Below, piece by piece: positions 1-8,553 of a stretch of DNA of 64,000 nt. This DNA comes from Yoonia rosea. GTDB taxonomy: Bacteria; Pseudomonadota; Alphaproteobacteria; Rhodobacterales; Rhodobacteraceae. The number at the start of each line of letters is the position of its first letter. Within the stretch, counting starts at the first letter, position 1. Under the pieces are notes generated by a model. That model had not been told where the DNA came from and made no database searches. It was given only the letters and a program-made list of their open reading frames with translations. Both the position numbers and the translations under genes were made by a program. The DNA is taken from positions 496,001 through 560,000 of the forward strand of contig NZ_FTPR01000002.1 in NCBI RefSeq assembly GCF_900156505.1, in the 5' to 3' direction.

Positions 1-1
1 C

Positions 2-241
2 GAAGACGGTTTGGTAGCGAGCACTGTTGGACAGCGGGACAAGCGCGAGCGACATTTGCACCTGACTGCAGCGGGTGAAGCGCTCGAGCGGGAATTATCC
101 GATGCCCAGCGTGACCGGATGCGGGCTGCCTATCGTGCGGCAGGTCCGGCGGCGGTTGCCGGTTTTCGGCAGGTTTTGGAGGCCATGATGGATGAAGAGA
201 CGCGCCACCATTATGAGGCGATGAAGGATAAACCGGAATGA
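2..241 (+). CDS. petP: MarR-family regulator, C-terminal part (PetP-like); 5' end outside window
   Basis: The reading frame is open from the first bases, so the gene starts upstream of the window and only about 79 C-terminal residues are visible. They open with the wing of a winged helix (DGLVAS, then QRDKRERHLHLTAAG), matching the MarR signature in which a D-x-R turn is followed by L-x-L-T-x-x-G. The rest is the amphipathic C-terminal dimerisation helix region. Its stop overlaps the start of the next gene by 4 bases. In Rhodobacter capsulatus a MarR-type petP lies immediately upstream of the response regulator petR. The same pairing here supports the name, but the N-terminal half cannot be checked. 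Confidence 0.75.
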   Translation, partial: EDGLVASTVGQRDKRERHLHLTAAGEALERELSDAQRDRMRAAYRAAGPAAVAGFRQVLEAMMDEETRHHYEAMKDKPE

Positions 242-939
242 GCAATGACGATGCCCACCTGTTGATTGTCGATGACGATGAACGCATCCGCGGACTTTTG
301 CAGAAGTTCCTGATGCGCTCGGGTTTTCTGGTCAGCACCGCCCGCGACGCCGCCCATGCGCGGCGTATTCTGGCGGGGCTGGAATTTGATATGATCGTTC
401 TGGACGTGATGATGCCGGGCGAGGACGGTATGTCGCTTTGTCGTGATCTGCGCCAGACGATCACAACGCCGATCATGCTGCTGACCGCGAAGGGTGGCAC
501 CGATGACCGGATTACGGGGCTCGAGGCGGGCGCGGACGATTACCTGCCCAAGCCGTTTGAACCCAAAGAACTGCTGCTACGGATCAATGCGATTTTGCGC
601 CGTGTGCCTGCCGCTGAACCCAGCGTGGTCTTGCCTAAGGTTCTGAACATGGGGCCGGTGCGCTATGACATTGAACGCGGCGAGATGTGGCATGGGGACC
701 AACTGGTCCGGCTGACCGCCACCGAAAGCCAGCTGATGCGGATCTTCTCGGGGTGTCCCGGGCAATCCGTGACGCGCACCAAACTGGTCGAGGAGCTGAG
801 CCGGTCGGGGGGGCAGACGCAGGAACGCGCGGTGGATGTCCAGATCACGCGCCTGCGCCGCAAGATCGAGGTGGACCCCAAACAGCCCCGCTACCTTCAG
901 ACGGTCCGTGGTGCGGGTTATATGTTGGCGCCTGAATAA
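238..939 (+). CDS. petR: OmpR/PhoB-family two-component response regulator (PetR-like)
   Basis: A 233-residue response regulator. The N-terminal receiver domain has the acidic pocket D12-D14, phospho-acceptor D56 in VLDVMMPG, switch T83 and conserved K105 in LPKPFEP. A C-terminal winged helix follows from about residue 140, ending in TVRGAGYML, typical of OmpR-type DNA-binding domains. It overlaps the MarR gene by 4 bases (ATGA type), so the two are co-translated. No histidine kinase is adjacent, as is also the case for R. capsulatus petPR, where petR is needed for cytochrome bc1 expression. The petABC genes themselves do not follow here. The PetR assignment rests on sequence type plus the MarR partner. 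Confidence 0.85.
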   Translation: MSNDDAHLLIVDDDERIRGLLQKFLMRSGFLVSTARDAAHARRILAGLEFDMIVLDVMMPGEDGMSLCRDLRQTITTPIMLLTAKGGTDDRITGLEAGADDYLPKPFEPKELLLRINAILRRVPAAEPSVVLPKVLNMGPVRYDIERGEMWHGDQLVRLTATESQLMRIFSGCPGQSVTRTKLVEELSRSGGQTQERAVDVQITRLRRKIEVDPKQPRYLQTVRGAGYMLAPE

Positions 940-1221
940 GGGGGGTATCCCTGCATTCTCACCTCAGAACGGCCTTTGTTGCGGTGCGAGGGAACTGGAA
1001 AGTGCGGACACAGTTACCTTCTCCGTTTCACCCAAAAGCACCCCCACAGCAAAACAGGCCGACACATTAGGCTCAAACTGGACTTTCGCCGCGCCTAAAC
1101 CGGCGGTCTGGTTTGTAAAAGTCAGCACCGCGACCTAGCTGGTGCCTGATCTCGCGCGGTAAATGCCGTGAAGATCACAAACATAGTTGTGCTTCCCACC
1201 TGAATTGCGTTTTCTGCGCCT
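940..1221. other. Intergenic spacer with no recognised gene
   Basis: A 282-bp gap between the petR-like gene and the deacetylase gene. Short open frames cross it, but none has a good ribosome binding site or recognisable protein features. No clear hairpin plus T-tract terminator was found. Confidence 0.5.
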
Positions 1222-2145
1222 ATGACAACAGCTTTGATCTCTCACCCCGATTGCGCGGATCACATCACACCCCCGGGCCACCCTGAACAGGTGGCGCGGT
1301 TGGCGGCGGTCTTGAATGCCCTTGAGGGCATGCCCCTGACCCGTGTCACAGCCCCTTTGGTGGCAGATGACGATCTGTTGCGCGCCCATCCGCAGACCCA
1401 TATAGATGCAATCCGCGCGGCTGCCCCGACCGAAGGATGGCGGTCACTGGATGCCGATACCCACATGTCGCCCGGTACGCTGACCGCCGCTTTGCGTGCC
1501 GCAGGTGGCGTTGTGCGCGCCGTTGATATGGTGCTGGGCGGTGAGGCAAATAATGCCTTCGTTGCAGTGCGCCCGCCGGGCCATCATGCGGAACGCGAAA
1601 CGGCGATGGGGTTTTGCTTTTTTGGCAATGTTGTCATCGGGGCCAAGCACGCGTTGGACTATCACGGGTTGGACCGGGTCGCGATCGTGGATTTTGACGT
1701 GCATCACGGCAATGGCACGCAGGATCTTGTCGAGGATGATCCGCGGATTCTGTTTTGTTCGACCCATCAGTCCCCGCTTTACCCAGGCACCGGTGCCGCC
1801 CATGAGGTGGGTGTCGATAACGTGTTGAACGTGCCCTTGCCCGAAGGCACCGGATCAAAGGCCTTTCGTGATGTGATGGAGCGCCTTGTTTTGCCACGGC
1901 TTGACGCATTCTCTCCACAACTCGTCATAATTTCGGCCGGTTTCGATGCACATATGAGTGATCCCTTGGCGGGGATGAACCTGACGACAGAAGACTTTGG
2001 TTGGGTGACAGGACGTTTGTGTGATGTAGCAAGTACCCATTGTAACGGGCGGGTGGTATCGAGCCTTGAAGGTGGATATGACCTGACGGCGCTGGGCGCG
2101 TCTGCAGCTGCCCATGTAAAGGTTTTGGAGGAAAGAGGTCGATGA
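1222..2145 (+). CDS. Histone deacetylase / acetoin utilisation (AcuC/AphA) family zinc amidohydrolase
   Basis: A 307-residue single-domain protein of the arginase/deacetylase fold. Visible are the active-site histidine pair in RPPGHHAE (H121/H122), the zinc ligands in VDFDVHHGNGT (D159, H161), a further ligand in SAGFDAH (D242), and the catalytic tyrosine region LEGGYDL (Y286). These are the class II HDAC-like residues found in bacterial acetylpolyamine or acetyl-lysine amidohydrolases. The substrate cannot be read from sequence. The stop overlaps xseB by 4 bases, so it is co-transcribed with xseB-ispA-dxs, a common roseobacter arrangement. It is probably cytoplasmic, as no signal peptide is seen. 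Confidence 0.9.
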   Translation: MTTALISHPDCADHITPPGHPEQVARLAAVLNALEGMPLTRVTAPLVADDDLLRAHPQTHIDAIRAAAPTEGWRSLDADTHMSPGTLTAALRAAGGVVRAVDMVLGGEANNAFVAVRPPGHHAERETAMGFCFFGNVVIGAKHALDYHGLDRVAIVDFDVHHGNGTQDLVEDDPRILFCSTHQSPLYPGTGAAHEVGVDNVLNVPLPEGTGSKAFRDVMERLVLPRLDAFSPQLVIISAGFDAHMSDPLAGMNLTTEDFGWVTGRLCDVASTHCNGRVVSSLEGGYDLTALGASAAAHVKVLEERGR

Positions 2146-2375
2146 GCGACGTTGAGAACATGAGCTTTGAGGACGCAATCAAAGAATTGGAAAAGGTTGT
2201 CGGCCAGCTGGAGCGTGGCGACGTTGCTCTGGATGAAAGCATCGCCCTTTATGAGCGTGGCGCGGCGCTGAAAGCCCGCTGCGAAGCAAAGTTGAAAGAG
2301 GCCGAAGAAAAGGTCGCGAAGATCACATTGGGCGAAGGTGGTTCACCTGTCGGCACGGCATCGCTCGATGGCTAA
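2142..2375 (+). CDS. xseB: Exodeoxyribonuclease VII small subunit
   Basis: A 77-residue protein with the XseB pattern: SFEDAIKELEKVVGQLERGDVALDESIALYERGAAL, a two-helix hairpin that binds the XseA large subunit. The length is normal for the family. Exonuclease VII degrades single-stranded DNA to oligonucleotides in the cytoplasm. A good AGGAAAGAGG ribosome binding site lies at the end of the previous gene. The gene overlaps the deacetylase gene upstream (4 bp) and ispA downstream (8 bp), consistent with coupled translation. xseB preceding ispA and dxs is widely conserved in proteobacteria. xseA is not in the window. Confidence 0.95.
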   Translation: MSDVENMSFEDAIKELEKVVGQLERGDVALDESIALYERGAALKARCEAKLKEAEEKVAKITLGEGGSPVGTASLDG

Positions 2376-3276
2376 TCCTCTTGAAAAATACCAAATCGCC
2401 GCGCTGAAGCGTAAGCCGTTTGAAGAAACGCTGGCCCATGCCGCGAAGGTTTCACAAGCGCGGATCGGGTTCGCCCTGACGGGACTGGAGGGCGATGTTG
2501 CCGACGCGATGATCTATGCCTCTTCCGGTGGTAAGGCGTTCCGTGCGTTTCTGGTTTTGGAAACCACCCGTATGCTGGGTATCAATCCGGTTGCTGCAGC
2601 CGGTGCTGCCGCGGCGATCGAGTGTATTCACGCCTATTCGCTGGTGCATGATGATCTGCCCTGCATGGATGATGATGATCTGCGCCGTGGTCAGCCGACA
2701 GTGCATAAAAAATGGGACGAAGCGACGGCTGTTTTGGCAGGTGATGGGCTACAGGCACTTGCGTTTGAATTGCTGTTGCAGGCCGAATGTGCCCCCCGCG
2801 CCAAGCTGAACCTTTTGATGTCACTGACCAACGCTGCGGGTATTCGCGGAATGGTTGGCGGGCAGGCTGCGGATATCGCCGCAGAGACGGCGAAGGTGCC
2901 GCTTGATTTGCAGCAGGTCATGGATCTGCAGGCCGCCAAGACAGGTGCTTTGATTTCATGGTCAGCCCTTGTCGGGCCGCGCATGGCCGAGGCCGAGCGC
3001 GAACCTTTGTCGATCTATGGCGCATACCTGGGTATGGCGTTCCAGATTGTCGATGATGTTCTGGATGCGACTGGCGATGCAGACACTGTTGGCAAGGCTG
3101 TTGGCAAGGACGCTGCCGCTGGAAAAGCGACTTTTGTGTCTTTATTGGGTCTTGATGGGGCGAAAAGCCGCGCGAGCGCACTGGTGGAAGAAGCCTGTGA
3201 TGCGCTATCTCCGTACGGGAATGAAGCCGATACGTTGAAAGAAGCCGCGCAATTTGTGATTGCCCGCACACATTAA
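2368..3276 (+). CDS. ispA: Polyprenyl (farnesyl/geranylgeranyl) diphosphate synthase IspA
   Basis: A trans-isoprenyl diphosphate synthase of 302 residues when started at ATG 2368; a GTG 30 bases upstream is in frame but lies inside xseB. It contains the first aspartate-rich motif [15 protein letters not shown] and the second, [12 protein letters not shown], which together bind Mg-diphosphate. The residues around the first motif resemble the short-chain (C15) class. It condenses IPP with DMAPP/GPP and feeds quinones, bactoprenol and the photosynthetic pigments. It lies in an xseB-ispA-dxs operon. A separate crtE-type enzyme in the photosynthesis cluster should make the C20 product. Confidence 0.92.
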   Translation: MANPLEKYQIAALKRKPFEETLAHAAKVSQARIGFALTGLEGDVADAMIYASSGGKAFRAFLVLETTRMLGINPVAAAGAAAAIECIHAYSLVHDDLPCMDDDDLRRGQPTVHKKWDEATAVLAGDGLQALAFELLLQAECAPRAKLNLLMSLTNAAGIRGMVGGQAADIAAETAKVPLDLQQVMDLQAAKTGALISWSALVGPRMAEAEREPLSIYGAYLGMAFQIVDDVLDATGDADTVGKAVGKDAAAGKATFVSLLGLDGAKSRASALVEEACDALSPYGNEADTLKEAAQFVIARTH

Positions 3277-3287
3277 GAAGGGTCGCC

Positions 3288-5201
3288 ATGTCTGACCAAC
3301 CCCACACGCCCGTTCTGGACCGTGTCCATACACCTGCCGATATGAAGGGCATGTCTGACGCCGAACTGCGCCAGTTGGCCGATGAATTGCGCGCCGAGAC
3401 GATCTCGGCGGTGTCTGTGACGGGCGGGCATTTGGGGGCCGGTCTGGGGGTGGTTGAGATGACTGTGGCGCTGCATGCGGTCTTCGATGCGCCCAAAGAC
3501 AAGATTATCTGGGACGTGTCGCACCAGTGTTATCCGCACAAGATTCTGACGGGCCGGCGCGACCGTATCCGCACCCTGCGCACAGAAGGTGGCCTGAGCG
3601 GGTTTACCAAACGCTCCGAGAGCCCCTATGATCCTTTTGGTGCCGCCCATTCCAGCACCTCGATTTCTGCCGCGCTTGGCTTTGCCGTCGCCCGCGATCT
3701 GGGCGGTGAAGGCGGCGATGCGATTGCGATCATTGGTGATGGCGCGATGTCGGCGGGCATGGCCTATGAGGCAATGAATAACGCGGGCCATCTTGGCAAA
3801 CGTCTGATCGTAATCCTGAACGATAACGAAATGTCGATTGCGCCCCCCACAGGCGCGATGTCGTCCTACCTGTCGCGCCTTTATGCAGGCGAGCCGTTTC
3901 AGGAATTCAAGGCCGCCGCCAAAGGCGCGATATCCTTGCTGCCCGAACCCTTCCGCGAAGGGGCCAAGCGCGCCAAGGATGTGCTCAAGCATATGACCGT
4001 GGGCGGGACGCTCTTTGAGGAGCTGGGGTTCTCGTACCTCGGTCCGATTGACGGCCATGACATGGAGCAGCTTTTGTCGGTCTTGCGCACCGTCAAGGCC
4101 CGTGCCGATGGCCCGATCCTGATCCATGCGATTACGAAAAAGGGCAAAGGCTATGCTCCTGCCGAGCGCGCGAGCGACAAAGGCCATGCCACGGCCAAGT
4201 TCGATGTGATCACCGGTGAGCAGAAGAAAGCGCCGAGCAACGCGCCGTCCTATACATCGGTTTTTGCCGAAAGCCTGCTGAAACATGCCGCCGATGATTC
4301 CAAGATCTGCGCCGTGACGGCGGCAATGCCCGATGGGACAGGTTTGAACAAATTCATGGAGCGCTATGCCAGCCGTTGTTTTGATGTGGGTATCGCCGAA
4401 CAACACGCGGTGACATTTGCAGCAGGCCTTGCAGCCGGCGGGTTGCGCCCGTTTTGTGCGCTTTACTCGACCTTCCTGCAACGCGGATATGATCAGGTGG
4501 TCCATGATGTGGCGATCCAGCGTCTGCCGGTGCGTTTTGCCATCGACCGTGCAGGGCTGGTGGGCGCTGACGGGGCGACACATGCGGGCTCGTTTGATGT
4601 GGCGTTCCTTGCCAACCTGCCCGGTTTTGTCGTGATGGCAGCCGCGGATGAGGCCGAACTGGTACGCATGGTTGCGACCGCTGCGGCGCATGACGAAGGC
4701 CCGATTGCGTTCCGTTTCCCACGTGGTGAAGGCGCGGGCGTCGAGATGCCGGAGAATCCAGAAGTGCTGGAAATCGGCAAGGGCCGGATGATCAGTGAAG
4801 GCAGCCGCGTTGCCATTTTGTCGTTCGGAACGCGCTTGCAGGAAGTGATGAAAGCCTGTGAAGCGTTGCAGGCCAAAGGTATCACGCCGACCGTGGCGGA
4901 CGCACGTTTTGCCAAACCATTGGACCGTGACTTGATCCTGAAACTCGCCGCCGCACATGAGGCGCTGATCACCGTCGAAGAGGGCGCTGTGGGTGGTTTC
5001 GGATCACATGTCGCGCAGCTCTTGGCGGATGAGGGGGTGTTCGATCACGGCCTGAAGTTCCGCTCGATGGTGCTGCCCGATACGTTCATTGATCAGGCCA
5101 GCCCCAAGGCCATGTATGATGTGGCAGGCATGAACGCTGAACACATCGAGGCGAAGGTGCTGGAAGTGATGGGCGTGGCGACGTTGGAGAAGCGGGCTTA
5201 G
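3288..5201 (+). CDS. dxs: 1-deoxy-D-xylulose-5-phosphate synthase (housekeeping copy)
   Basis: A 637-residue DXP synthase. The thiamine-diphosphate site is visible as [20 protein letters not shown] (GDG...N motif). Other family marks are [15 protein letters not shown] near the N-terminus, the transketolase-type pyrimidine-binding part [16 protein letters not shown], and [15 protein letters not shown]. It condenses pyruvate with glyceraldehyde 3-phosphate, the first step of the MEP pathway. It lies 11 bp after ispA with an AAGGGTCGCC leader. It is strongly similar along its whole length to a second dxs at 61.3-63.2 kb in the puf region, so the window carries two paralogues. Confidence 0.97.
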   Translation: MSDQPHTPVLDRVHTPADMKGMSDAELRQLADELRAETISAVSVTGGHLGAGLGVVEMTVALHAVFDAPKDKIIWDVSHQCYPHKILTGRRDRIRTLRTEGGLSGFTKRSESPYDPFGAAHSSTSISAALGFAVARDLGGEGGDAIAIIGDGAMSAGMAYEAMNNAGHLGKRLIVILNDNEMSIAPPTGAMSSYLSRLYAGEPFQEFKAAAKGAISLLPEPFREGAKRAKDVLKHMTVGGTLFEELGFSYLGPIDGHDMEQLLSVLRTVKARADGPILIHAITKKGKGYAPAERASDKGHATAKFDVITGEQKKAPSNAPSYTSVFAESLLKHAADDSKICAVTAAMPDGTGLNKFMERYASRCFDVGIAEQHAVTFAAGLAAGGLRPFCALYSTFLQRGYDQVVHDVAIQRLPVRFAIDRAGLVGADGATHAGSFDVAFLANLPGFVVMAAADEAELVRMVATAAAHDEGPIAFRFPRGEGAGVEMPENPEVLEIGKGRMISEGSRVAILSFGTRLQEVMKACEALQAKGITPTVADARFAKPLDRDLILKLAAAHEALITVEEGAVGGFGSHVAQLLADEGVFDHGLKFRSMVLPDTFIDQASPKAMYDVAGMNAEHIEAKVLEVMGVATLEKRA

Positions 5202-5203
5202 CT

Positions 5204-6019
5204 TTGGTCGATGAAATCACCCATTACTGTTCGGCTTCGGTTTTTCTTTCTTTCATTAAGAGCAAACAACTCTGGTTGACTTCGCTTTCCCAATCAAATG
5301 ACCACTTAGAAGGTCGTTGGCTGCTTCGTCGATGGCTCGACAAATTTGATCCAAGTAATAGGGAACAAGAAGTCAGAAGAGGCGCGGAACTCCTGGTAGA
5401 GGATGTTCTTCGAAAAAATGTGGCCTTGGGAACCTGTTTTTCAGAGCAGAGCGATCTCTTGAGCCAGTGGCGAGGCTATGCGCGAGATGGATCGGGGTTT
5501 TCGATCACATTCGATAGGAAGGGACTGGAAGAATTTGTGTCCAACTCAAAAAACGATCCCAAGCCTTTGCTCTCAAAGATTATTTACGGCCAGAACGATT
5601 GGACGAGAATTAATGAAATGATCCGGTCGCTTTGGGAAGCCTTTGGCGAGGATGCCAAGAAATTCTCAGCTGGTCCAAACGGTACAGGGTCAATGCCATT
5701 AGAATTGTCACCAGAGAAATTTGCTCATCAAAGGGCTGCAGCAAGGAATTTATTCACGGTAAAGGATCGGGCGTTTGAAGAGGAAAAGGAATGGCGACTT
5801 ATGCTATTCGCTCCTTGGCAGGAGATTCCAAATCTGGAGTACAGAGACAGTATCAACGGCGTATCGCCTTTCTTGAAATTTGAGATTCCTACTGAAATCG
5901 TCCGATATGTTACGATTGGGCCAACAAATCGGGCTCCTGTGGGAACTATTCAGGCTGCGCTCAAATCAAATGGGATTAAAGCGGGTCTTTCAAAAAGCGA
6001 AGCAAGCTACCGAAACTAA
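5204..6019 (+). CDS. DUF2971-like protein of unknown function
   Basis: A 271-residue protein. The opening THYCSASVFLSFIKSKQLWLTSLSQSNDHLEGRW resembles DUF2971 proteins, which start with a Tyr/His-rich strand, an LxxIxxxxLWLS segment and an ND pair. A mid-protein DLLSQWRGYARDGSGFSITF segment also fits. No transmembrane segment or signal peptide is evident. The best start is TTG two bases after the dxs stop, as no in-frame ATG is suitably placed, so the start is uncertain. Composition is visibly more AT-rich than the flanking genes, with codons such as AAA, TTT and ATT common. This suggests acquisition by transfer. Family function is unknown; many members sit in accessory or defence-like regions. 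Confidence 0.7.
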   Translation: MVDEITHYCSASVFLSFIKSKQLWLTSLSQSNDHLEGRWLLRRWLDKFDPSNREQEVRRGAELLVEDVLRKNVALGTCFSEQSDLLSQWRGYARDGSGFSITFDRKGLEEFVSNSKNDPKPLLSKIIYGQNDWTRINEMIRSLWEAFGEDAKKFSAGPNGTGSMPLELSPEKFAHQRAAARNLFTVKDRAFEEEKEWRLMLFAPWQEIPNLEYRDSINGVSPFLKFEIPTEIVRYVTIGPTNRAPVGTIQAALKSNGIKAGLSKSEASYRN

Positions 6020-6024
6020 TACAT

Positions 6025-6798
6025 TCATCTCTTATCATCCAACCGCTTCTCAATCGCCTCCAGTTTCGCCAGCACCTCATCCCGATACGCATCCGTCGCG
6101 GCGTTGCCTTCTTCGGCGTGGGCGTCCTGCATCGAGTTCACGATCAGACCGACCAGCAGGTTTACCACTGCGAAAGTCGTCACCATGATGAAGGGCACAA
6201 AGAAGGCCCATGCGTAGGGGTAGATTTCCATCACGGGGCGCACGATGCCCATGGACCAGCTTTCCAGCGTCATGATCTGGAACAGCGAATAGCCCGAGCG
6301 CCCCAATGTGCCGAACCATTCGGGGAAGGCATCGCCAAAGAGTTTGGTGGCCATGACGGCGGCGATGTAGAACACGATCCCCATCAGCAGGAATACCGAT
6401 CCCATGCCCGGCAGGGCTGTGACAAAGCCTTCGACCACGCGGCGTAGCGATGGCACCACCGAGATCACGCGCAGGACCCGCAGGATGCGCAGGGCGCGCA
6501 AGACCGACAGCCCGCCGTTGCCGGGGACCAGTGACACGCCGACGATGATGAAATCAAAGATGTTCCAGCCGCTGCGGAAGAACTGCAGGCGCTGGGCAAA
6601 GAGTTTGGCGCCAAGTTCGGCCACGAAGATCGCAAGACAAATCCGGTCCAGTGCGATGATCAGCGGACCGGCCGCATCCATGATGGATTGCGATGTCTCC
6701 ATCCCCAGAATGATCGCGTTGAAGATGATCACCGCCACGATAAAATTCCGGACCCATGCGGTGGCAAGCAGATCGGCTGTTTTCTGGCGGAGAGTCAT
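6025..6798 (-). CDS. NaChBac-type voltage-gated sodium channel
   Basis: A 257-residue single six-helix channel subunit, the usual length for the prokaryotic Nav family. S1 lies at about 17-33, S2 44-66 and S3 78-92. The S4 sensor (about 95-120) has arginines spaced every third residue (R101, R104, R107, R110). S5 lies at about 125-152. The pore loop carries the selectivity filter TLESWSM (177-183), characteristic of bacterial sodium channels such as those of Magnetococcus and Silicibacter. S6 follows (about 193-225), then a charged tail suited to a four-helix coiled coil. It would work as a homotetramer in the inner membrane. It is convergent with the DUF2971-like gene. Confidence 0.93.
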   Translation of the reverse strand: MTLRQKTADLLATAWVRNFIVAVIIFNAIILGMETSQSIMDAAGPLIIALDRICLAIFVAELGAKLFAQRLQFFRSGWNIFDFIIVGVSLVPGNGGLSVLRALRILRVLRVISVVPSLRRVVEGFVTALPGMGSVFLLMGIVFYIAAVMATKLFGDAFPEWFGTLGRSGYSLFQIMTLESWSMGIVRPVMEIYPYAWAFFVPFIMVTTFAVVNLLVGLIVNSMQDAHAEEGNAATDAYRDEVLAKLEAIEKRLDDKR

Positions 6799-6932
6799 GC
6801 GGGGTCCTCTGGTTCAAGCGCCCCTGATATGGGATGTTTGCAACAGTTGAGCAAGGGCATCACGTCACGCTACGTAAGACTGGACGCATATCGGTGCGCC
6901 TGCGCATGATTTGCCTAAAAGGTGAGCCTGGA

Positions 6933-7589
6933 ATGTCGTTAAACCCCCGTTTGATCTTTCGCTGGACCGCGTTTTTGCTGGCAGGAGGCTATTGCATCCG
7001 GATGCTGGTTTTCGGGGAATGGGACCAGTTTGGAGGGCCGTTCCGGTTCCTGACGGTCTGGGCGCTGTTTTGTTCGTTTTTTGTGTTCAGCCGCATGATG
7101 GCGATTGAGGAAGGCCGGAGCGCGCGCCGCTGGGACGGGTTCGTTTGCATGACGGCGGTTATCAACACGATGGTCGTGATGCTGTATTGGCGTCTCTTCT
7201 TCGCTGATCCTGCCTCGGTGACCGCTGATGGCGAATTGGCCGCGTGGCATCTGGAACTCTACCTGCACGGGCTTGGACCCGCTTTGCAGGTGTTTGACAG
7301 TCTGTTCATCCACCGCAGCTATCGCCGTTTGGGGGCGGGTTTTGCATGGCTTTGTGGTGTGGTGGGGGTTTATCTTTTGTGGGCGGAACTGGTGCTCGAA
7401 CCGCTCAACACCAGCCCCGCGGGCCGCGTGACGAGCGGCTTGCCCTATCCGTTCCTGAACAATCTGGAACTGTCAGAGCGCCTGATTGTCTACGCGTCCT
7501 ACTTCACATCCGGTGTTGTCGTCTTGCTGCTTTACGCCGGGATTGCCTGGGCGATCAGGCGCCGATTTCCTGCGCCAGCAAAGCTCTGA
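6933..7589 (+). CDS. Multi-pass membrane protein of unknown function
   Basis: A 218-residue protein from ATG 6933, chosen because AAAGGTGAG lies just upstream; the frame extends further 5' without a better start. Hydropathy by eye gives about six membrane helices, e.g. FRWTAFLLAGGYCIRMLVF, FLTVWALFCSFFVFSRM, AVINTMVVMLYWRLFF, FAWLCGVVGVYLLWAEL and YFTSGVVVLLLYAGIAW. The pattern, with a conserved-looking WHLELYLHGLGPALQVFDSLF segment in the middle, resembles Pr6Pr/FAR-17a (AIG1)-type membrane proteins, but this is only a resemblance. Its 3' end overlaps the oppositely oriented epimerase gene by 35 bp. Confidence 0.7.
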   Translation: MSLNPRLIFRWTAFLLAGGYCIRMLVFGEWDQFGGPFRFLTVWALFCSFFVFSRMMAIEEGRSARRWDGFVCMTAVINTMVVMLYWRLFFADPASVTADGELAAWHLELYLHGLGPALQVFDSLFIHRSYRRLGAGFAWLCGVVGVYLLWAELVLEPLNTSPAGRVTSGLPYPFLNNLELSERLIVYASYFTSGVVVLLLYAGIAWAIRRRFPAPAKL

Positions 7590-8415
7590 GCCCTGATTTG
7601 TAGTCGGGGTATAGCAGCTCGACGCCGAGTTCGTCCTTGATCCGGTCGTTCCGCACCTTTTTGCTTTCGGCGTAAAAGCTGCGCGCCATGGGGGACATGT
7701 CGGCGTCTTCAAAAGCGACGGCCTCGGGGATGGGCAGCCCCAGCAATTCGGCGGCATAGGCGATCACATCCTGCGGCGGGGCGGGATCATTGTCGCAGAC
7801 GTTATAGGCCGCACCGGGGTTCGGTTTGGCGATCGAGGCGGCCAGCACGCGCGCGATGTCGGCGACATGGGTGCGGCTAAAGACCTGCCCCTCTTTGATG
7901 ATCCGGCGCGCGGTGCCGTTGCGCACCTTGGAAAACGGCCCGCGCCCCGGCCCGTAGATGCCCGCAAGGCGGAAGATATGCAGGGGCAGTCCGGGGATGG
8001 CGGCCCATGCGGCCTCGGCCTCGACCCGCGCGATACCGCGTTTGGTGGCGGGGGTCAGGGCGGTGTTCTCATCCACCCAATCGCCATGGTGGTCGCCGTA
8101 GACGCCGGTGGTGGACAGATAGCCGACCCATGCGAACTGGTCCGCGCGTTTTGCGATTTCATCATGCAGTTCCGCCAGCACAGGATCGCCGGCGTCATCA
8201 GGGGCAGCCGAAATCAGCAGGTGGGTCGCGGCATCCAGCGCCGGTGTCATATCGGCACCCGGCCAGATACGCGGCTCAATTCCTTCGTTCATCAGACGGG
8301 GCGCTTTGTCTTCGGAGCGTGTGGTGCCGATGATGCGCCAGTCTTGTGGCAGAAGGATGCGGGAAAGGGCGCGGGCGCTATAGCCGTGGCCGAAGGAAAG
8401 AAGTGTTTCTGTCAT
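7555..8415 (-). CDS. NAD(P)-dependent epimerase/dehydratase-like protein (YeeZ-type atypical SDR)
   Basis: A 286-residue Rossmann protein. The N-terminal nucleotide motif is LLSFGHGYSARALSRIL, an atypical GxGYxA form seen in YeeZ/YlbE-like proteins. Later features are LISAAPDD, the strand YLSTTGVYGDHHGDWVDE (Thr-Thr plus Tyr near the SDR active site) and FRLAGIYGPGR, the substrate-side motif of extended SDRs. The catalytic YxxxK is degenerate, so enzymatic activity is uncertain. The substrate is unknown. It is convergent with, and overlaps by 35 bp, the membrane protein gene on the plus strand. Confidence 0.8.
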   Translation of the reverse strand: MTETLLSFGHGYSARALSRILLPQDWRIIGTTRSEDKAPRLMNEGIEPRIWPGADMTPALDAATHLLISAAPDDAGDPVLAELHDEIAKRADQFAWVGYLSTTGVYGDHHGDWVDENTALTPATKRGIARVEAEAAWAAIPGLPLHIFRLAGIYGPGRGPFSKVRNGTARRIIKEGQVFSRTHVADIARVLAASIAKPNPGAAYNVCDNDPAPPQDVIAYAAELLGLPIPEAVAFEDADMSPMARSFYAESKKVRNDRIKDELGVELLYPDYKSGLRALLAQEIGA

Positions 8416-8461
8416 GTACCTGTGGTGCCGGAACCTGCGCTAGGAGGCAAGTGTTTGTGCG

Positions 8462-8517
8462 GGACGAGAGAGCGGGATGCCTCCGGCGGGGATATTTAGG
8501 GGGCCAGTAATAAGGGG
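8462..8517 (+). repeat. 56-bp intergenic repeat, copy 1 (left of coiled-coil protein gene)
   Basis: This 56-bp segment contains the core CCTCCGGCGGGGATATTTA followed by GGGCCAGTAATAAGGGG. It matches 9681-9736 in the same orientation with only three mismatches, and a third, more diverged copy is at 63200-63249. The two close copies flank the minus-strand gene at 8554-9489. Confidence 0.9.
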
Positions 8518-8553
8518 AGAGACGGGGTGGGAAGGGTGATTAAGGTTGTCGCT

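Noticed and set aside
836..1138. Plus-strand 100-codon frame leaving the petR gene
   Set aside because: Its first third overlaps petR in another frame, and the remainder lacks an SD or recognisable features.
3273..4958. Long open frame (561 codons) on the minus strand
   Set aside because: It lies wholly antisense to dxs, has high arginine/histidine content and no recognisable motif; it is a shadow of high-GC coding sequence.
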